Shown here: one piece after another, positions 1 to 6,133 of the stretch
Layout: every line of letters starts with the position of its first letter
How positions within the stretch are numbered: the first letter of the stretch is position 1
Assembly: GCA_002439285.1 (NCBI GenBank)
Contig: DJTQ01000196.1
Coordinates: forward strand, 1-12,432
Direction of reading: 5' to 3'
DNA from: Paenibacillaceae bacterium UBA6304
Lineage (GTDB): Bacteria > Bacillota > Bacilli > Paenibacillales > Paenibacillaceae
DNA length: 12,432 nucleotides
Program-made: the position numbers and the translations under genes
The notes under the pieces: model-generated
Told to the model about the DNA's origin: nothing
What the model saw: only the letters and a program-made list of their open reading frames with translations
Databases searched by the model: none

Positions 1-1208
1 TTCCGATCTGTCTCAATGCTTGGCGTCCGCACGTCGAAATTCCGCACCAATTTCTCGGCATTTTTATCGATCACCCGGCGGTCAAGAAATCCGCTTTTAC
101 TGAAAGGAGATTTGTAATACGTCTCTAGCACCATATTCTCACTAATGGAAAAGTCCAGAACTAGCCCATGTTTATGACGGTCTTCCGGAATATGGGACAG
201 GCCGCTTTCGATAATTTTGCGTGTCGTCAGACTTGATATCTCTTTATCGGATAACTTGATCGAACCCGAATCAATCTTGCGAAGTCCGGTAATAGCTTCG
301 ATAAGTTCCGATTGGCCGTTACCGTCCACGCCGGCGATCCCGACGATTTCTCCCGCCTTCACTTCCAAATCCAATCCGTTAAGAATGGAGACCCCCTGTT
401 TGTCATTCATTTTGACCTGTTTTAACTGTAAGACAGGTTGTCCAATGACAGGTTCATCTTTGTCAATTTTGAAAGTAACGCCACGGCCAACCATTTTCTC
501 GGCGAGCTCGTTCGGGTTCGTCTTATCCGTATCCACGGTATCAATCACTTTACCACGACGGATGATCGTTACCCGGTCGGAGATCTCCATAATTTCTTTC
601 AATTTATGCGTTATCAAAATGATAGACTTGCCTTCCGCAACCAACCGCCGCATAATCGCCATCAATTCCACGATTTCCTGCGGTGTTAATACTGCCGTCG
701 GCTCATCAAATATAAGAATATCCGCGCCGCGGTACAAGGTCTTCATAATTTCCACGCGTTGCTGCATTCCGACTGAAATATCTTGGATTTTGGAGTTAGG
801 ATTAACATGAAGACCATATTGCTCCGACAATTTCGCCACTTGAGCGGACGCCGATTTATAGTCGATATTAAGCCCTTTCTTCGGTTCCATGCCGAGAATA
901 ATATTCTCTGTAACCGTAAAAGGTTGAACCAACTTGAAATGCTGATGAACCATACCAATTCCCAATTTGATCGCTTTGTTTGGATTATCAATCGTGACTG
1001 GCTTTCCATCGATCTCAATAGAACCTTCATCAGGTTGATAAAGTCCAAACAAAATATTCATCAAAGTTGACTTGCCGGCGCCATTTTCGCCTAAGAGCGC
1101 ATGAATTTCCCCTTTTCGCAAAGTCAGGCTGATAGAATCGTTGGCGATTATTCCGGGAAAACGCTTTGTGATTTGCTTCAACTCGACTACGGGAGCCGCG
1201 GTGCTCAT
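1..1208 (-). CDS. Nucleoside/simple-sugar-type ABC transporter ATP-binding protein, partial (C-terminus off left edge)
   Basis: This is the ATPase of an importer that probably takes up nucleosides, acting on the inner face of the membrane. About 402 residues are visible and the frame stays open to the left edge. It carries two nucleotide-binding domains. The first has Walker A GENGAGKST near residue 40, the degenerate signature SVGMQQ and Walker B ILIFDEP. The second has the weakened Walker A-like GVDGNGQSE and the HIPEDRHKHG segment, as is normal for the RbsA/MglA/YufO type. The ATG at 1208 (MSTAAPVVELKQ) has a GAGGGTGA-like ribosome site. It lies 123 bp after a BMP lipoprotein gene on the same strand, which matches the B. 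subtilis yufN-yufO (nupN-nupO) order; two permease genes would be expected beyond the edge. Nucleoside specificity is inferred from the partner, not from this sequence. Confidence 0.93.
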   Translation of the reverse strand, partial: MSTAAPVVELKQITKRFPGIIANDSISLTLRKGEIHALLGENGAGKSTLMNILFGLYQPDEGSIEIDGKPVTIDNPNKAIKLGIGMVHQHFKLVQPFTVTENIILGMEPKKGLNIDYKSASAQVAKLSEQYGLHVNPNSKIQDISVGMQQRVEIMKTLYRGADILIFDEPTAVLTPQEIVELMAIMRRLVAEGKSIILITHKLKEIMEISDRVTIIRRGKVIDTVDTDKTNPNELAEKMVGRGVTFKIDKDEPVIGQPVLQLKQVKMNDKQGVSILNGLDLEVKAGEIVGIAGVDGNGQSELIEAITGLRKIDSGSIKLSDKEISSLTTRKIIESGLSHIPEDRHKHGLVLDFSISENMVLETYYKSPFSKSGFLDRRVIDKNAEKLVRNFDVRTPSIETDR

Positions 1209-1246
1209 GAAATCACCCTCACCATTCTGGGATTTACGCAAACAAC

Positions 1247-1273
1247 AAGGCCAGTTCATACAGCACTGGCCTT
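1247..1273 (-). terminator. Intercistronic hairpin between lipoprotein and ABC ATPase genes
   Basis: A perfect 9-bp stem (1247-1255 with 1265-1273) has a 9-nt loop. On the minus strand it is followed by the T-rich TTGTTGTTTG. It lies after the lipoprotein stop and before the ATPase start, so it is probably a leaky terminator or an RNA-stabilising hairpin that keeps the binding protein in excess over the rest of the transporter. The split U-tract suggests partial rather than complete termination. Confidence 0.65.
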
Positions 1274-1331
1274 GCCTGCTTATATTATATTTTACTATTC
1301 AGTCGAAGTTGCCGTAAAGAAATTATATTAG

Positions 1332-2426
1332 TTACTCTGCTGCAACGGTGATTTCACCGCTGATAATTTTTTGTTTGTATTCTTCCACTTTGTCAAGAAT
1401 CTCTTTGCTTACGTTCTTCGAAGAAGTATCGGCAATGCCAACGCCGTCGTCTTTCAGCGTCAAGTTCGTGATTTGACCGCCTTTGAACGTACCGTCAATC
1501 ACTTGTTGGGTTACGTTCTTAACCGCTACATCAACCCGTTTAATCATCGAAGTCAACGTTACTTCATCGCCAAATTCGAGCGATTGGTCCTTGTCCACGC
1601 CGATAACCCATAATTTTGTAGCTCCGCCTGCGTTGTTACGTGCAGTTGCTTCGTTAAATACGCCGTTACCGGTTTGTCCTGCAGCAGGGAAAATAATATC
1701 CGCGCCGTTGTCATACAATTGGCTGGCAAGCGATTTACCGATATCCGGTTTATCATATGCACCAGCGTACGTAATTTTCACTTCTGCATCCGGATTAACT
1801 GCCTCGATGCCTGCTTTGAAACCAACTTCAAAACGTTTGATAACCGGACTTTCAGCACCGCCGATGAATCCAATTTGATTCGTTTTTGTAGTCAGACCCG
1901 CAACAACCCCAACCAGGAACGAACCTTCATTCTCGGCAAAAGTAACGGATTCAACGTTAGGCGCGTCAACAACGCTATCGATAATTGCCAGTTTGGCATC
2001 CTTGTTGGCGTCAGCCACTTGCTTCAAAGCGTCGCCCAAGTCAAAGCCGATCGCCCAAGTCAAATCAAAACCGCCTTGAACAAACTGGTTCAGGTTTGGA
2101 ATATAGTCCGAACTGCTTCCGCTTTGCAAATATTTATGCTCAATGCCTTGTTCTTTGTTTAGGGCTTCAAGCGCTTCCCATGCCGATTGGTTAAAGGATT
2201 TGTCGTTTACGCCGCCAATGTCAGTAACGAGACCAATTTTGACATCGGATGCCTTGCTCCCGCCATTATTACCACCATTGGTGGCTTCAGTGTTACCAGA
2301 GCCTGTGTTGGACGCGGCACCGTTGTTTGCTGCATTATTCTTGTTATTGCCGCACCCCGCCAAAATCATCATGACAGCGAGCACCATGACTAAAGAAAAT
2401 TTGAAGGTTTTGTTCATTGACTTCAT
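1332..2426 (-). CDS. BMP-family (Med/PnrA-like) substrate-binding lipoprotein of nucleoside ABC importer
   Basis: This 364-residue extracellular lipoprotein should deliver nucleosides to the importer whose ATPase is encoded next. It has a type II signal peptide: a positive N-terminus (MKSMNKTFK), a hydrophobic stretch and the lipobox LAGC with Cys25 as the lipidated residue. An Asn/Gly/Ser-rich flexible linker runs to about residue 57. The fold starts at KIGLVTDIGGVNDKSFNQSA, the hallmark of BMP proteins, and continues with IGFIGGAESPVIKRFEVGF and WVIGVDKDQS. Length and motifs fit B. subtilis YufN (NupN). The ATG at 2426 is preferred because AAAGGGGGAT lies about 11 nt upstream; a second ATG at 2417 is possible but further from that site. 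The ligand is inferred from family members, several of which bind purine nucleosides; others bind different ligands. Confidence 0.93.
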   Translation of the reverse strand: MKSMNKTFKFSLVMVLAVMMILAGCGNNKNNAANNGAASNTGSGNTEATNGGNNGGSKASDVKIGLVTDIGGVNDKSFNQSAWEALEALNKEQGIEHKYLQSGSSSDYIPNLNQFVQGGFDLTWAIGFDLGDALKQVADANKDAKLAIIDSVVDAPNVESVTFAENEGSFLVGVVAGLTTKTNQIGFIGGAESPVIKRFEVGFKAGIEAVNPDAEVKITYAGAYDKPDIGKSLASQLYDNGADIIFPAAGQTGNGVFNEATARNNAGGATKLWVIGVDKDQSLEFGDEVTLTSMIKRVDVAVKNVTQQVIDGTFKGGQITNLTLKDDGVGIADTSSKNVSKEILDKVEEYKQKIISGEITVAAE

Positions 2427-2440
2427 TGACGATTAATCCC

Positions 2441-2527
2441 CCTTTAAAATTATGACCATTATCTGAGCTCTTTACAGACCGATTATACCTTTAAAATGAC
2501 CTAAAATCCATACCTTTAATGACCATA
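2441..2527 (-). repeat. Three GGTCAT…TTTAAAGG direct repeats around the lipoprotein promoter
   Basis: Three related copies lie on the minus strand. 2511-2526 reads ATGGTCATTAAAGGTA, 2486-2501 reads GGTCATTTTAAAGGTA, and 2441-2459 reads ATGGTCATAATTTTAAAGG. The first two are 25 nt apart and flank or overlap the -35 and -10. The third lies in the leader against the ribosome binding site. The arrangement resembles operator half-sites, but I do not recognise the regulator. AT-rich sequence can repeat by chance, so this is a candidate only. Confidence 0.4.
2482..2510 (-). promoter_or_regulatory. Candidate promoter of the BMP lipoprotein gene
   Basis: On the minus strand a perfect -10 TATAAT (2482-2487) is preceded at 17 nt by a poor -35 TGGATT (2505-2510). 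Transcription would start near 2475, leaving a leader of about 50 nt. The weak -35 is overlapped by a GGTCAT-type repeat, which suggests activator dependence. Confidence 0.55.
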
Positions 2528-2700
2528 GGTTAAATAAGTTTCGTCTTTTTGTGAAATGAAACGCTTACCTTCGACACAATTCCCACACAATGTTCGCTAT
2601 ATGTCAATTCAAGATTTCCTAATTCCCCCCTCTTCATGCATTACCCTGACATCATTCCCTAAAACAGGGTTTTGCACTCTTTAATCTCCGATAACAAAAA

Positions 2701-2742
2701 CAGCCGTTGTCCCTGTTAAATCGTTAACAGGGACAACGGCTG
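2701..2742 (-). terminator. Rho-independent terminator of the infC-rpmI-rplT operon
   Basis: A perfect 19-bp stem (2701-2719 with 2724-2742) has a 4-nt loop. On the minus strand it is followed directly by TTTTTGTTATC. It sits 18 bp after the rplT stop codon and ends the ribosomal-protein operon. Confidence 0.95.
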
Positions 2743-2759
2743 GATGTACACCGCATTAA

Positions 2760-3119
2760 TTATGCGTTGATTTTTCCTTTAGCAACAGTAGCCAAAGAGT
2801 TGAAAGCGTTAATATCGTTTACAGCCAGGTCGGCCAACATCTTACGGTTGATGTTCACTTCAGCCAACTTCAAGCCGTGCATCATTTTGCTGTAGGACAA
2901 ACCGTTCATGCGAGCAGCCGCATTGATACGAACGATCCACAGTCTGCGGAAGTCGCGTTTCTTCGTGCGACGGTCACGGTATGCATACTGCATGGATTTC
3001 ATGACCTGTTCGTTAGCTGTTTTGAAGATGCGGTGTTTCGAACCAAAATAACCTTTAGCCAATTTCAATACTTTTTTATGACGACGACGAACCACGAATC
3101 CGCCTTTTACTCTTGCCAT
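2760..3119 (-). CDS. rplT: 50S ribosomal protein L20
   Basis: L20 binds 23S rRNA, is needed early in 50S assembly, and in B. subtilis also represses its own operon by binding the infC leader. The 119 residues match the family length. The highly basic N-terminus [19 protein letters not shown] and the core [21 protein letters not shown] are diagnostic. The ATG follows GGGAGG at good spacing. It is the third and last gene of infC-rpmI-rplT, 33 bp after rpmI, and a strong terminator follows. No oddities were seen. Confidence 0.98.
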   Translation of the reverse strand: MARVKGGFVVRRRHKKVLKLAKGYFGSKHRIFKTANEQVMKSMQYAYRDRRTKKRDFRRLWIVRINAAARMNGLSYSKMMHGLKLAEVNINRKMLADLAVNDINAFNSLATVAKGKINA

Positions 3120-3152
3120 ATCAATAAACCTCCCAATAAGTTGTGTTAATAA

Positions 3153-3353
3153 TTACTTCAAGTTTGCAAGCTGTTGTTTCAAACGGCTAACGTCGCCGGA
3201 ATAAGCCACAGGGCTGTTTGCCAACACACGTTTACCGCGTTTGGACTTATGGGACAGCAAGTGATTGCGGTTCGCTTTGTAGCGTCTTACTTTACCAGTA
3301 CCGGTAATTTTGAAGCGGTCTTTAAGACTGCTATGTGTTTTCATTTTAGGCAT
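3153..3353 (-). CDS. rpmI: 50S ribosomal protein L35
   Basis: L35 is a small basic protein of the large ribosomal subunit. Its 66 residues match the usual length, beginning MPKMKTHSSLKDRFKITGTG and followed by the conserved HLLSHKSKRGKR segment. The ATG has GAGGGGGA upstream. It lies 67 bp after infC and 33 bp before rplT in the standard order. The infC-rpmI gap can form a short hairpin (GTTCGCC with GGCGGAC on the minus strand, triloop), whose role, if any, is unknown. Confidence 0.97.
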   Translation of the reverse strand: MPKMKTHSSLKDRFKITGTGKVRRYKANRNHLLSHKSKRGKRVLANSPVAYSGDVSRLKQQLANLK

Positions 3354-3420
3354 TGTACTTCCCCCTCAAAATTTGTGAGTGCTTGAATTTCGTAGTCCGC
3401 CGAAGGCGAACGGATCGAAG

Positions 3421-3936
3421 CTATGCTTGGCTTTTAGGTGCCAAAATCATAATCATACTGCGGCCTTCCAATTTTGGAAAACGTTCCACCGTTGAAAGTT
3501 CAGCGACCTCTTCTTTGACACGATCGAGAATTTTCTTACCGATGTCGGCATGGGCAATTTCACGGCCGCGGAAACGAACCGAGCATTTCACCTTGTCGCC
3601 GTCTTTCAAAAATTTGATCACATTGCGAAGCTTCGTCTGGAAGTCGTGTTCCTCAATATTGGAGCGGAACCATACTTCCTTGATTTCCACTATCTTTTGA
3701 TTCTTACGGGCTTCCTTATCTTTCTTCTGTTGCTCGTAACGGAACTTACCGTAATCCATGATCCGGCATACCGGAGGTTTGGCTGTCGGCGCCACGTTAA
3801 CCAGATCCAGATTCAAGTCGATAGCCATTTGCAGCGCTTCACGAATCGGCTTAATACCGATTTGTTCGCCTTCTGCACCCACCAAACGAACTTCTTTGGC
3901 CCGTATCTCATCATTGATCAAATGTTCCTTACTGAT
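3421..3936 (-). CDS. infC: Translation initiation factor IF-3 (probable AUC start codon)
   Basis: IF-3 binds the 30S subunit, keeps it apart from 50S and proofreads start-codon selection. The body is unmistakable: NDEIRAKEVRLVGAEGEQIG, then AKPPVCRIMDYGKFRYEQQK, the lysine-rich linker and the C-terminal domain ending ILAPKSQA. No ATG or GTG lies at a suitable place. A TTG at 3921 would give 166 residues but has no close ribosome site. Fifteen bases upstream, in frame, an ATC at 3936-3934 lies 7 nt after GGAGGTG, giving (M)SKEHLINDEIR, which aligns with the N-terminus of B. subtilis IF-3. The annotated start is therefore AUC, 171 residues. Non-AUG starts are a known device by which IF-3 limits its own synthesis. 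An L20-type leader precedes the gene. Confidence 0.96.
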   Translation of the reverse strand: MSKEHLINDEIRAKEVRLVGAEGEQIGIKPIREALQMAIDLNLDLVNVAPTAKPPVCRIMDYGKFRYEQQKKDKEARKNQKIVEIKEVWFRSNIEEHDFQTKLRNVIKFLKDGDKVKCSVRFRGREIAHADIGKKILDRVKEEVAELSTVERFPKLEGRSMIMILAPKSQA

Positions 3937-3950
3937 AGTACTCCACCTCC
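3934..3950 (-). promoter_or_regulatory. infC ribosome binding site and AUC start codon
   Basis: The minus strand carries GGAGGTGGAG (3941-3950), four more bases, then ATC (3934-3936). The near-perfect anti-Shine-Dalgarno match ending 7 nt before ATC decides the start in favour of AUC over the downstream TTG at 3921. Confidence 0.75.
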
Positions 3951-3992
3951 AAAGTTTTTTCTTGTCTTAAAACCGATATTGCAAAATAAAAA

Positions 3993-4018
3993 GGGATGCA
4001 GGTTACCGCCTGCATCCC
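3993..4018 (-). terminator. Leader attenuator terminator upstream of infC
   Basis: A perfect 10-bp GC-rich stem (3993-4002 with 4009-4018, 6-nt loop) is followed on the minus strand by TTTTTATTTT. It lies about 125 nt after the predicted transcription start and 57 bp before the AUC start, so it must be conditional. Confidence 0.88.
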
Positions 4019-4144
4019 GAATTGATCAATTCTTCATGAACATACCATTCATAAATCATTGGATCAAAACCAGCCAACGTAATCGTCGGACAGGTGAGAA
4101 GCCCAGGCCTCTGCTTGCAATCCAAAAACTATTCATTGCAACAC
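3993..4144 (-). ncRNA. L20-type leader (ribosomal protein autoregulatory attenuator) of infC-rpmI-rplT
   Basis: This minus-strand leader lies between the mapped promoter and infC. A closing stem pairs 4059-4064 with 4120-4125 around a domain holding GCAGAGGCCTGGGCTTCTC and a smaller hairpin CCGACG/CGTTGG with loop ATTA. A 14-nt palindrome (4019-4032) follows, then a terminator. The layout and the GGCCTGGGCTTCTCACC segment fit the L20 leader of Bacillales, in which free L20 binds an rRNA-like fold and promotes premature termination. I compared it from memory, not with a covariance model. Confidence 0.75.
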
Positions 4145-4150
4145 TTGAAT

Positions 4151-4179
4151 ACTTTAACACATGCCATAAGTCGTGTCAA
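4151..4179 (-). promoter_or_regulatory. Sigma-A promoter of infC-rpmI-rplT
   Basis: On the minus strand a perfect -35 TTGACA (4174-4179), a 17-nt spacer and -10 TAAAGT (4151-4156) place the start near 4144. The -35 lies only 18 bp from the duplicated element that begins at 4197. Confidence 0.8.
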
Positions 4180-4196
4180 GGATTTGATTCAAATCG

Positions 4197-4272
4197 GCTG
4201 AATTCAAGATTCGATGCCGAATCCGCTCCTGAGTTAAGCTTCATGATCAAAGCTCGATTTTTAAAGGTTACC
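4197..4272. repeat. Duplicated intergenic element, copy 1
   Basis: These 76 nt recur at 4381-4455. The first 30 positions are identical and the rest diverges by about ten differences and one indel, for roughly 87% identity overall. It contains the perfect hairpin GATTCG-ATGC-CGAATC (4208-4223) and ends in TTTTTAAAGGTTACC. It is not coding on either strand in any way I can support. Confidence 0.85.
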
Positions 4273-4296
4273 CTTTCAATCAGAGCTTAAAAATCG
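4255..4296. repeat. Hairpin spanning the end of copy 1
   Basis: CGATTTTT (4255-4262) pairs perfectly with AAAAATCG (4289-4296). An inner 5-bp stem pairs 4263-4267 with 4272-4276 around a 4-nt loop, which is GTAA on the minus strand. Neither side has a U-tract after a GC-rich stem, so it does not look like a terminator. Confidence 0.6.
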
Positions 4297-4325
4297 GGCC
4301 TTTCAGCACCAAGAAGGTTGGATAA

Positions 4326-4383
4326 AGCTGAGACTGAGGAGCGGAGCGTAGGGTAACCTACGTGAGCACCGGAAGGCTCAGCT
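4326..4383. other. Structured hairpin with GUAA tetraloop, between the two repeat copies
   Basis: A 7-bp outer stem AGCTGAG/CTCAGCT (4326-4332 with 4377-4383) encloses two 14-nt internal strands. These lead to a 6-bp stem CGTAGG/CCTACG (4347-4352 with 4357-4362) capped by GTAA on the plus strand, a GNRA tetraloop if transcribed in that direction. The unpaired strands hold GAGGAGCGGAG and TGAGCACCGGAAGG. The design suggests a folded RNA or a dispersed palindromic repeat. I do not recognise it as a named family. Confidence 0.6.
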
Positions 4384-4455
4384 GAATTCAAGATTCGATG
4401 CCGAATCCGCCCCAAAGCTAAACTTCGTGATCAAAGTCCGGTTTTTAAGGTTACC
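4381..4455. repeat. Duplicated intergenic element, copy 2
   Basis: This second copy matches 4197-4272 and abuts the stop codon of the GT2 glycosyltransferase (TAA at 4458-4456). It contains the same GATTCG-ATGC-CGAATC hairpin (4392-4407) and ends in AAGGTTACC. Any transcript of the glycosyltransferase gene without a terminator would run through it. Confidence 0.85.
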
Positions 4456-5688
4456 TTACCCTTTTTGGACTTCTTCTAGACGTACTACCCGTGTATGCTG
4501 CGTATGACTCCATTGTTTGTTGTTCTGGGTAAAGAACGCGTAGAAAGTGATCGGCCACCAGGAAATCAGGTAGATCGGGAAGAGTACCAGATAAGCGTAC
4601 ACCTTCTTGAACTTGACCTTCTCCAAGATCATCGCCGCCAGGAATGTAAACACGTTAGCTGCAATGGCCACGAATGAAATCCACAGCGGGAATTTGGCGT
4701 ATAGCGTTTCAACGTGCGGGCCGCCGAACAAAGACTGGTCTGCCCAAATAAAAGCGGTCAGCAGAAAAGTCAATAACACAATATATACGTTAGCCCCGTA
4801 CAGAGCCATATCCAGCTTAATCATGTTCCGTTCCTTGATACTCTTCCACAAGAGCGGGAAGAAGTATCTGCGGGCCACCGTAAAGTGTCCCTGCATCCAA
4901 CGCAAACGCTGACGGGCGGAAGCCTTGAAAGTCAGCGGCTTCTCGTCAAACAGCTTGGCGTCATAATTGAACACCGGGTAAATACCGCGTTCCACGCAAC
5001 GCATTGTGAATTCCAAGTCTTCTACAAGGCTGGTTGCTCCCCAGCCGATTTCTTTTAACAGTTCGGTTTCAAAACACATCCCTGTGCCGCCAAGGAAATT
5101 AGCCATATTCAAATTATGGCGCGAAAGCTGCCACAAACGGTTGCAGTACCAATAAGAGATTCCGTAAGAAGCCGTAACCCATGAATCTTCCGGATTCTTA
5201 GTATCAATATATCCCTGGATGACCCGGGCGCCGGAGCAGAGGTCATTATTCATTTCGCTTAGAAAGTCCGGATGCGCCAAATTGTCGGCGTCAAACATCA
5301 CGACGGCATCATATTGCCGTGGCATCTTCCACAGTTGCTTGAGCATCCATTCGATCGCGTAGCCCTTCCCGCGCAAATTCGTATTGGTACGTACGCAAGC
5401 ATTCATTCCATGACTCCGTACAATCTCGGCCGTGCCGTCCGTACAGTTATCACAAATGACGAATACATCGTAAAGTTCTTTCGGATAGTTCAGGTGCTTC
5501 AGATTTTCCATCAGGGCACCGACAACTTTTTCCTCGTTATGTGCCGCTACCAGAACCGCGAAGGATTTAGCTGGAGCAAAGTTTTCTTTTTTCTTTTTCT
5601 TGTACAAACCAAACAGCGATAAACAAAACTGATACACCCCGATCACCGCAAGCACGACCTGCAGCGAAATTAAAATGGCGTCCATCAT
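4456..5688 (-). CDS. Membrane-bound processive GT2 glycosyltransferase
   Basis: This 410-residue inner-membrane enzyme transfers sugars from a nucleotide sugar, probably building a beta-linked chain or glycolipid. One N-terminal membrane segment (about 5-25) is followed by a cytosolic GT-A domain. That domain holds VLVAAHNEE (46-53), the UDP-sugar DxD in FDADN (Asp133, Asp135), GGTGM (200-204), the catalytic ED (223-224) and QRLRW (260-264), the QxxRW motif of processive enzymes such as cellulose, chitin and PgaC/IcaA synthases. Three further membrane segments fall near 296-316, 335-355 and 363-385. The ATG at 5688 follows AAAGGGGG by about 10 nt. No PilZ domain and no deacetylase or partner gene is nearby, so the polymer cannot be named. 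Confidence 0.9.
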   Translation of the reverse strand: MMDAILISLQVVLAVIGVYQFCLSLFGLYKKKKKENFAPAKSFAVLVAAHNEEKVVGALMENLKHLNYPKELYDVFVICDNCTDGTAEIVRSHGMNACVRTNTNLRGKGYAIEWMLKQLWKMPRQYDAVVMFDADNLAHPDFLSEMNNDLCSGARVIQGYIDTKNPEDSWVTASYGISYWYCNRLWQLSRHNLNMANFLGGTGMCFETELLKEIGWGATSLVEDLEFTMRCVERGIYPVFNYDAKLFDEKPLTFKASARQRLRWMQGHFTVARRYFFPLLWKSIKERNMIKLDMALYGANVYIVLLTFLLTAFIWADQSLFGGPHVETLYAKFPLWISFVAIAANVFTFLAAMILEKVKFKKVYAYLVLFPIYLISWWPITFYAFFTQNNKQWSHTQHTRVVRLEEVQKG

Positions 5689-5692
5689 GATC

Positions 5693-5842
5693 TTAGTACC
5701 CCCTTTGTAACTCCCTTAGATTTTGTTTAATTTTTTTCTCTAGATCTTGCGGAGTTTTCTTTTCTTTTTCTTTATGACCCTTTTGTAACTTGCTGTTTGA
5801 AAATCCTCTTTTTTCATTTTCAACGCTTTTTCGATTTTCCAT
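5693..5842 (-). CDS. Possible 49-residue Lys/Glu-rich small ORF ahead of the GT2 gene
   Basis: An open frame runs from ATG at 5842 to TAA at 5695-5693, ending 4 nt before the glycosyltransferase ATG, so that gene's ribosome site lies within it. The product starts MENRKSVENEKRGF and ends KIKQNLRELQRGY. It is very rich in Lys, Glu and Gln, with an amphipathic-looking tail and no membrane segment. In favour is the tight spacing, suggestive of translational coupling. Against it are the lack of a recognisable ribosome site before 5842, an upstream in-frame TGA three codons away, and the purine-rich strand, which makes stop-free Lys/Glu frames likely by chance. I do not recognise it. Confidence 0.28.
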   Translation of the reverse strand: MENRKSVENEKRGFSNSKLQKGHKEKEKKTPQDLEKKIKQNLRELQRGY

Positions 5843-5862
5843 GACTTTGTATCATTTGTCAA
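5834..5862 (-). promoter_or_regulatory. Candidate promoter of the GT2 glycosyltransferase gene
   Basis: On the minus strand a perfect -35 TTGACA (5857-5862), a 17-nt spacer and a modest -10 GAAAAT (5834-5839) give a start near 5827 and a leader of about 140 nt. If real, it excludes the small ORF starting at 5842, because transcription would begin inside it. Confidence 0.5.
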
Positions 5863-6133
5863 ACCGCTGTAAGACCCGCGTAGCGGAAAATCCGACGGAA
5901 GTCACCCTATTATCACACAAAGCACCGCCGCATCCAGCAATCGGTGCGGTTAGTTCTTATTTTCATCCATTTTGACGCTTTTTATTTCTTTAGTCCCCCT
6001 TTTTATTAAAATGTAAACGGTATATAAAATCATTAGTTAATACACAAACGAAAAAAAACAAAAAAAGTTTACTCAATAACTCAATTTTCTTTAAACTTTT
6101 TTGCTATCATTTGAATCAGTGTCGAAGACAAGA
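5863..6133. other. AT-rich divergent intergenic region with a GC-rich hairpin pocket
   Basis: The 620-bp gap between the divergent GT2 and PAP2 genes is mostly AT-rich, with poly-A/T runs near 6050-6066. Within it 5864-5950 is GC-richer and can fold twice. CCGCT (5864-5868) pairs with AGCGG (5882-5886), and GCACCG (5922-5927) pairs with CGGTGC (5942-5947). On the plus strand the second hairpin is followed by the T-rich GGTTAGTTCTTATTTT, so it could end a transcript. I found no match to a riboswitch I know and no convincing gene. Confidence 0.4.

Noticed and set aside
2557..2570. CcpA cre-like site (TGAAACGCTTACC) upstream of the lipoprotein gene
   Set aside because: It is one base short of the spacing in the cre consensus and lies about 50 bp upstream of the predicted -35, so the match is not good enough to call.
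2657..2669. CCCT/AGGG hairpin followed by TTTT on the plus strand
   Set aside because: Only 4 bp of stem, and no plus-strand gene ends there.
3919..3921. TTG as the infC start codon
   Set aside because: It lies more than 20 nt from the GGAGGTG site and would drop residues conserved at the IF-3 N-terminus; the AUC at 3936 fits both.
3550..4290. A 246-codon plus-strand open frame opposite infC and its leader
   Set aside because: It is antisense to a certain gene (IF-3), the L20-type leader and the infC promoter. Its product has no recognisable motif and no good ribosome site.
5845..6000. A cyclic-di-GMP (GEMM) or other known riboswitch ahead of the GT2 gene
   Set aside because: No GEMM core or other motif I know could be located on the minus strand, although a polysaccharide synthase would be a reasonable target.
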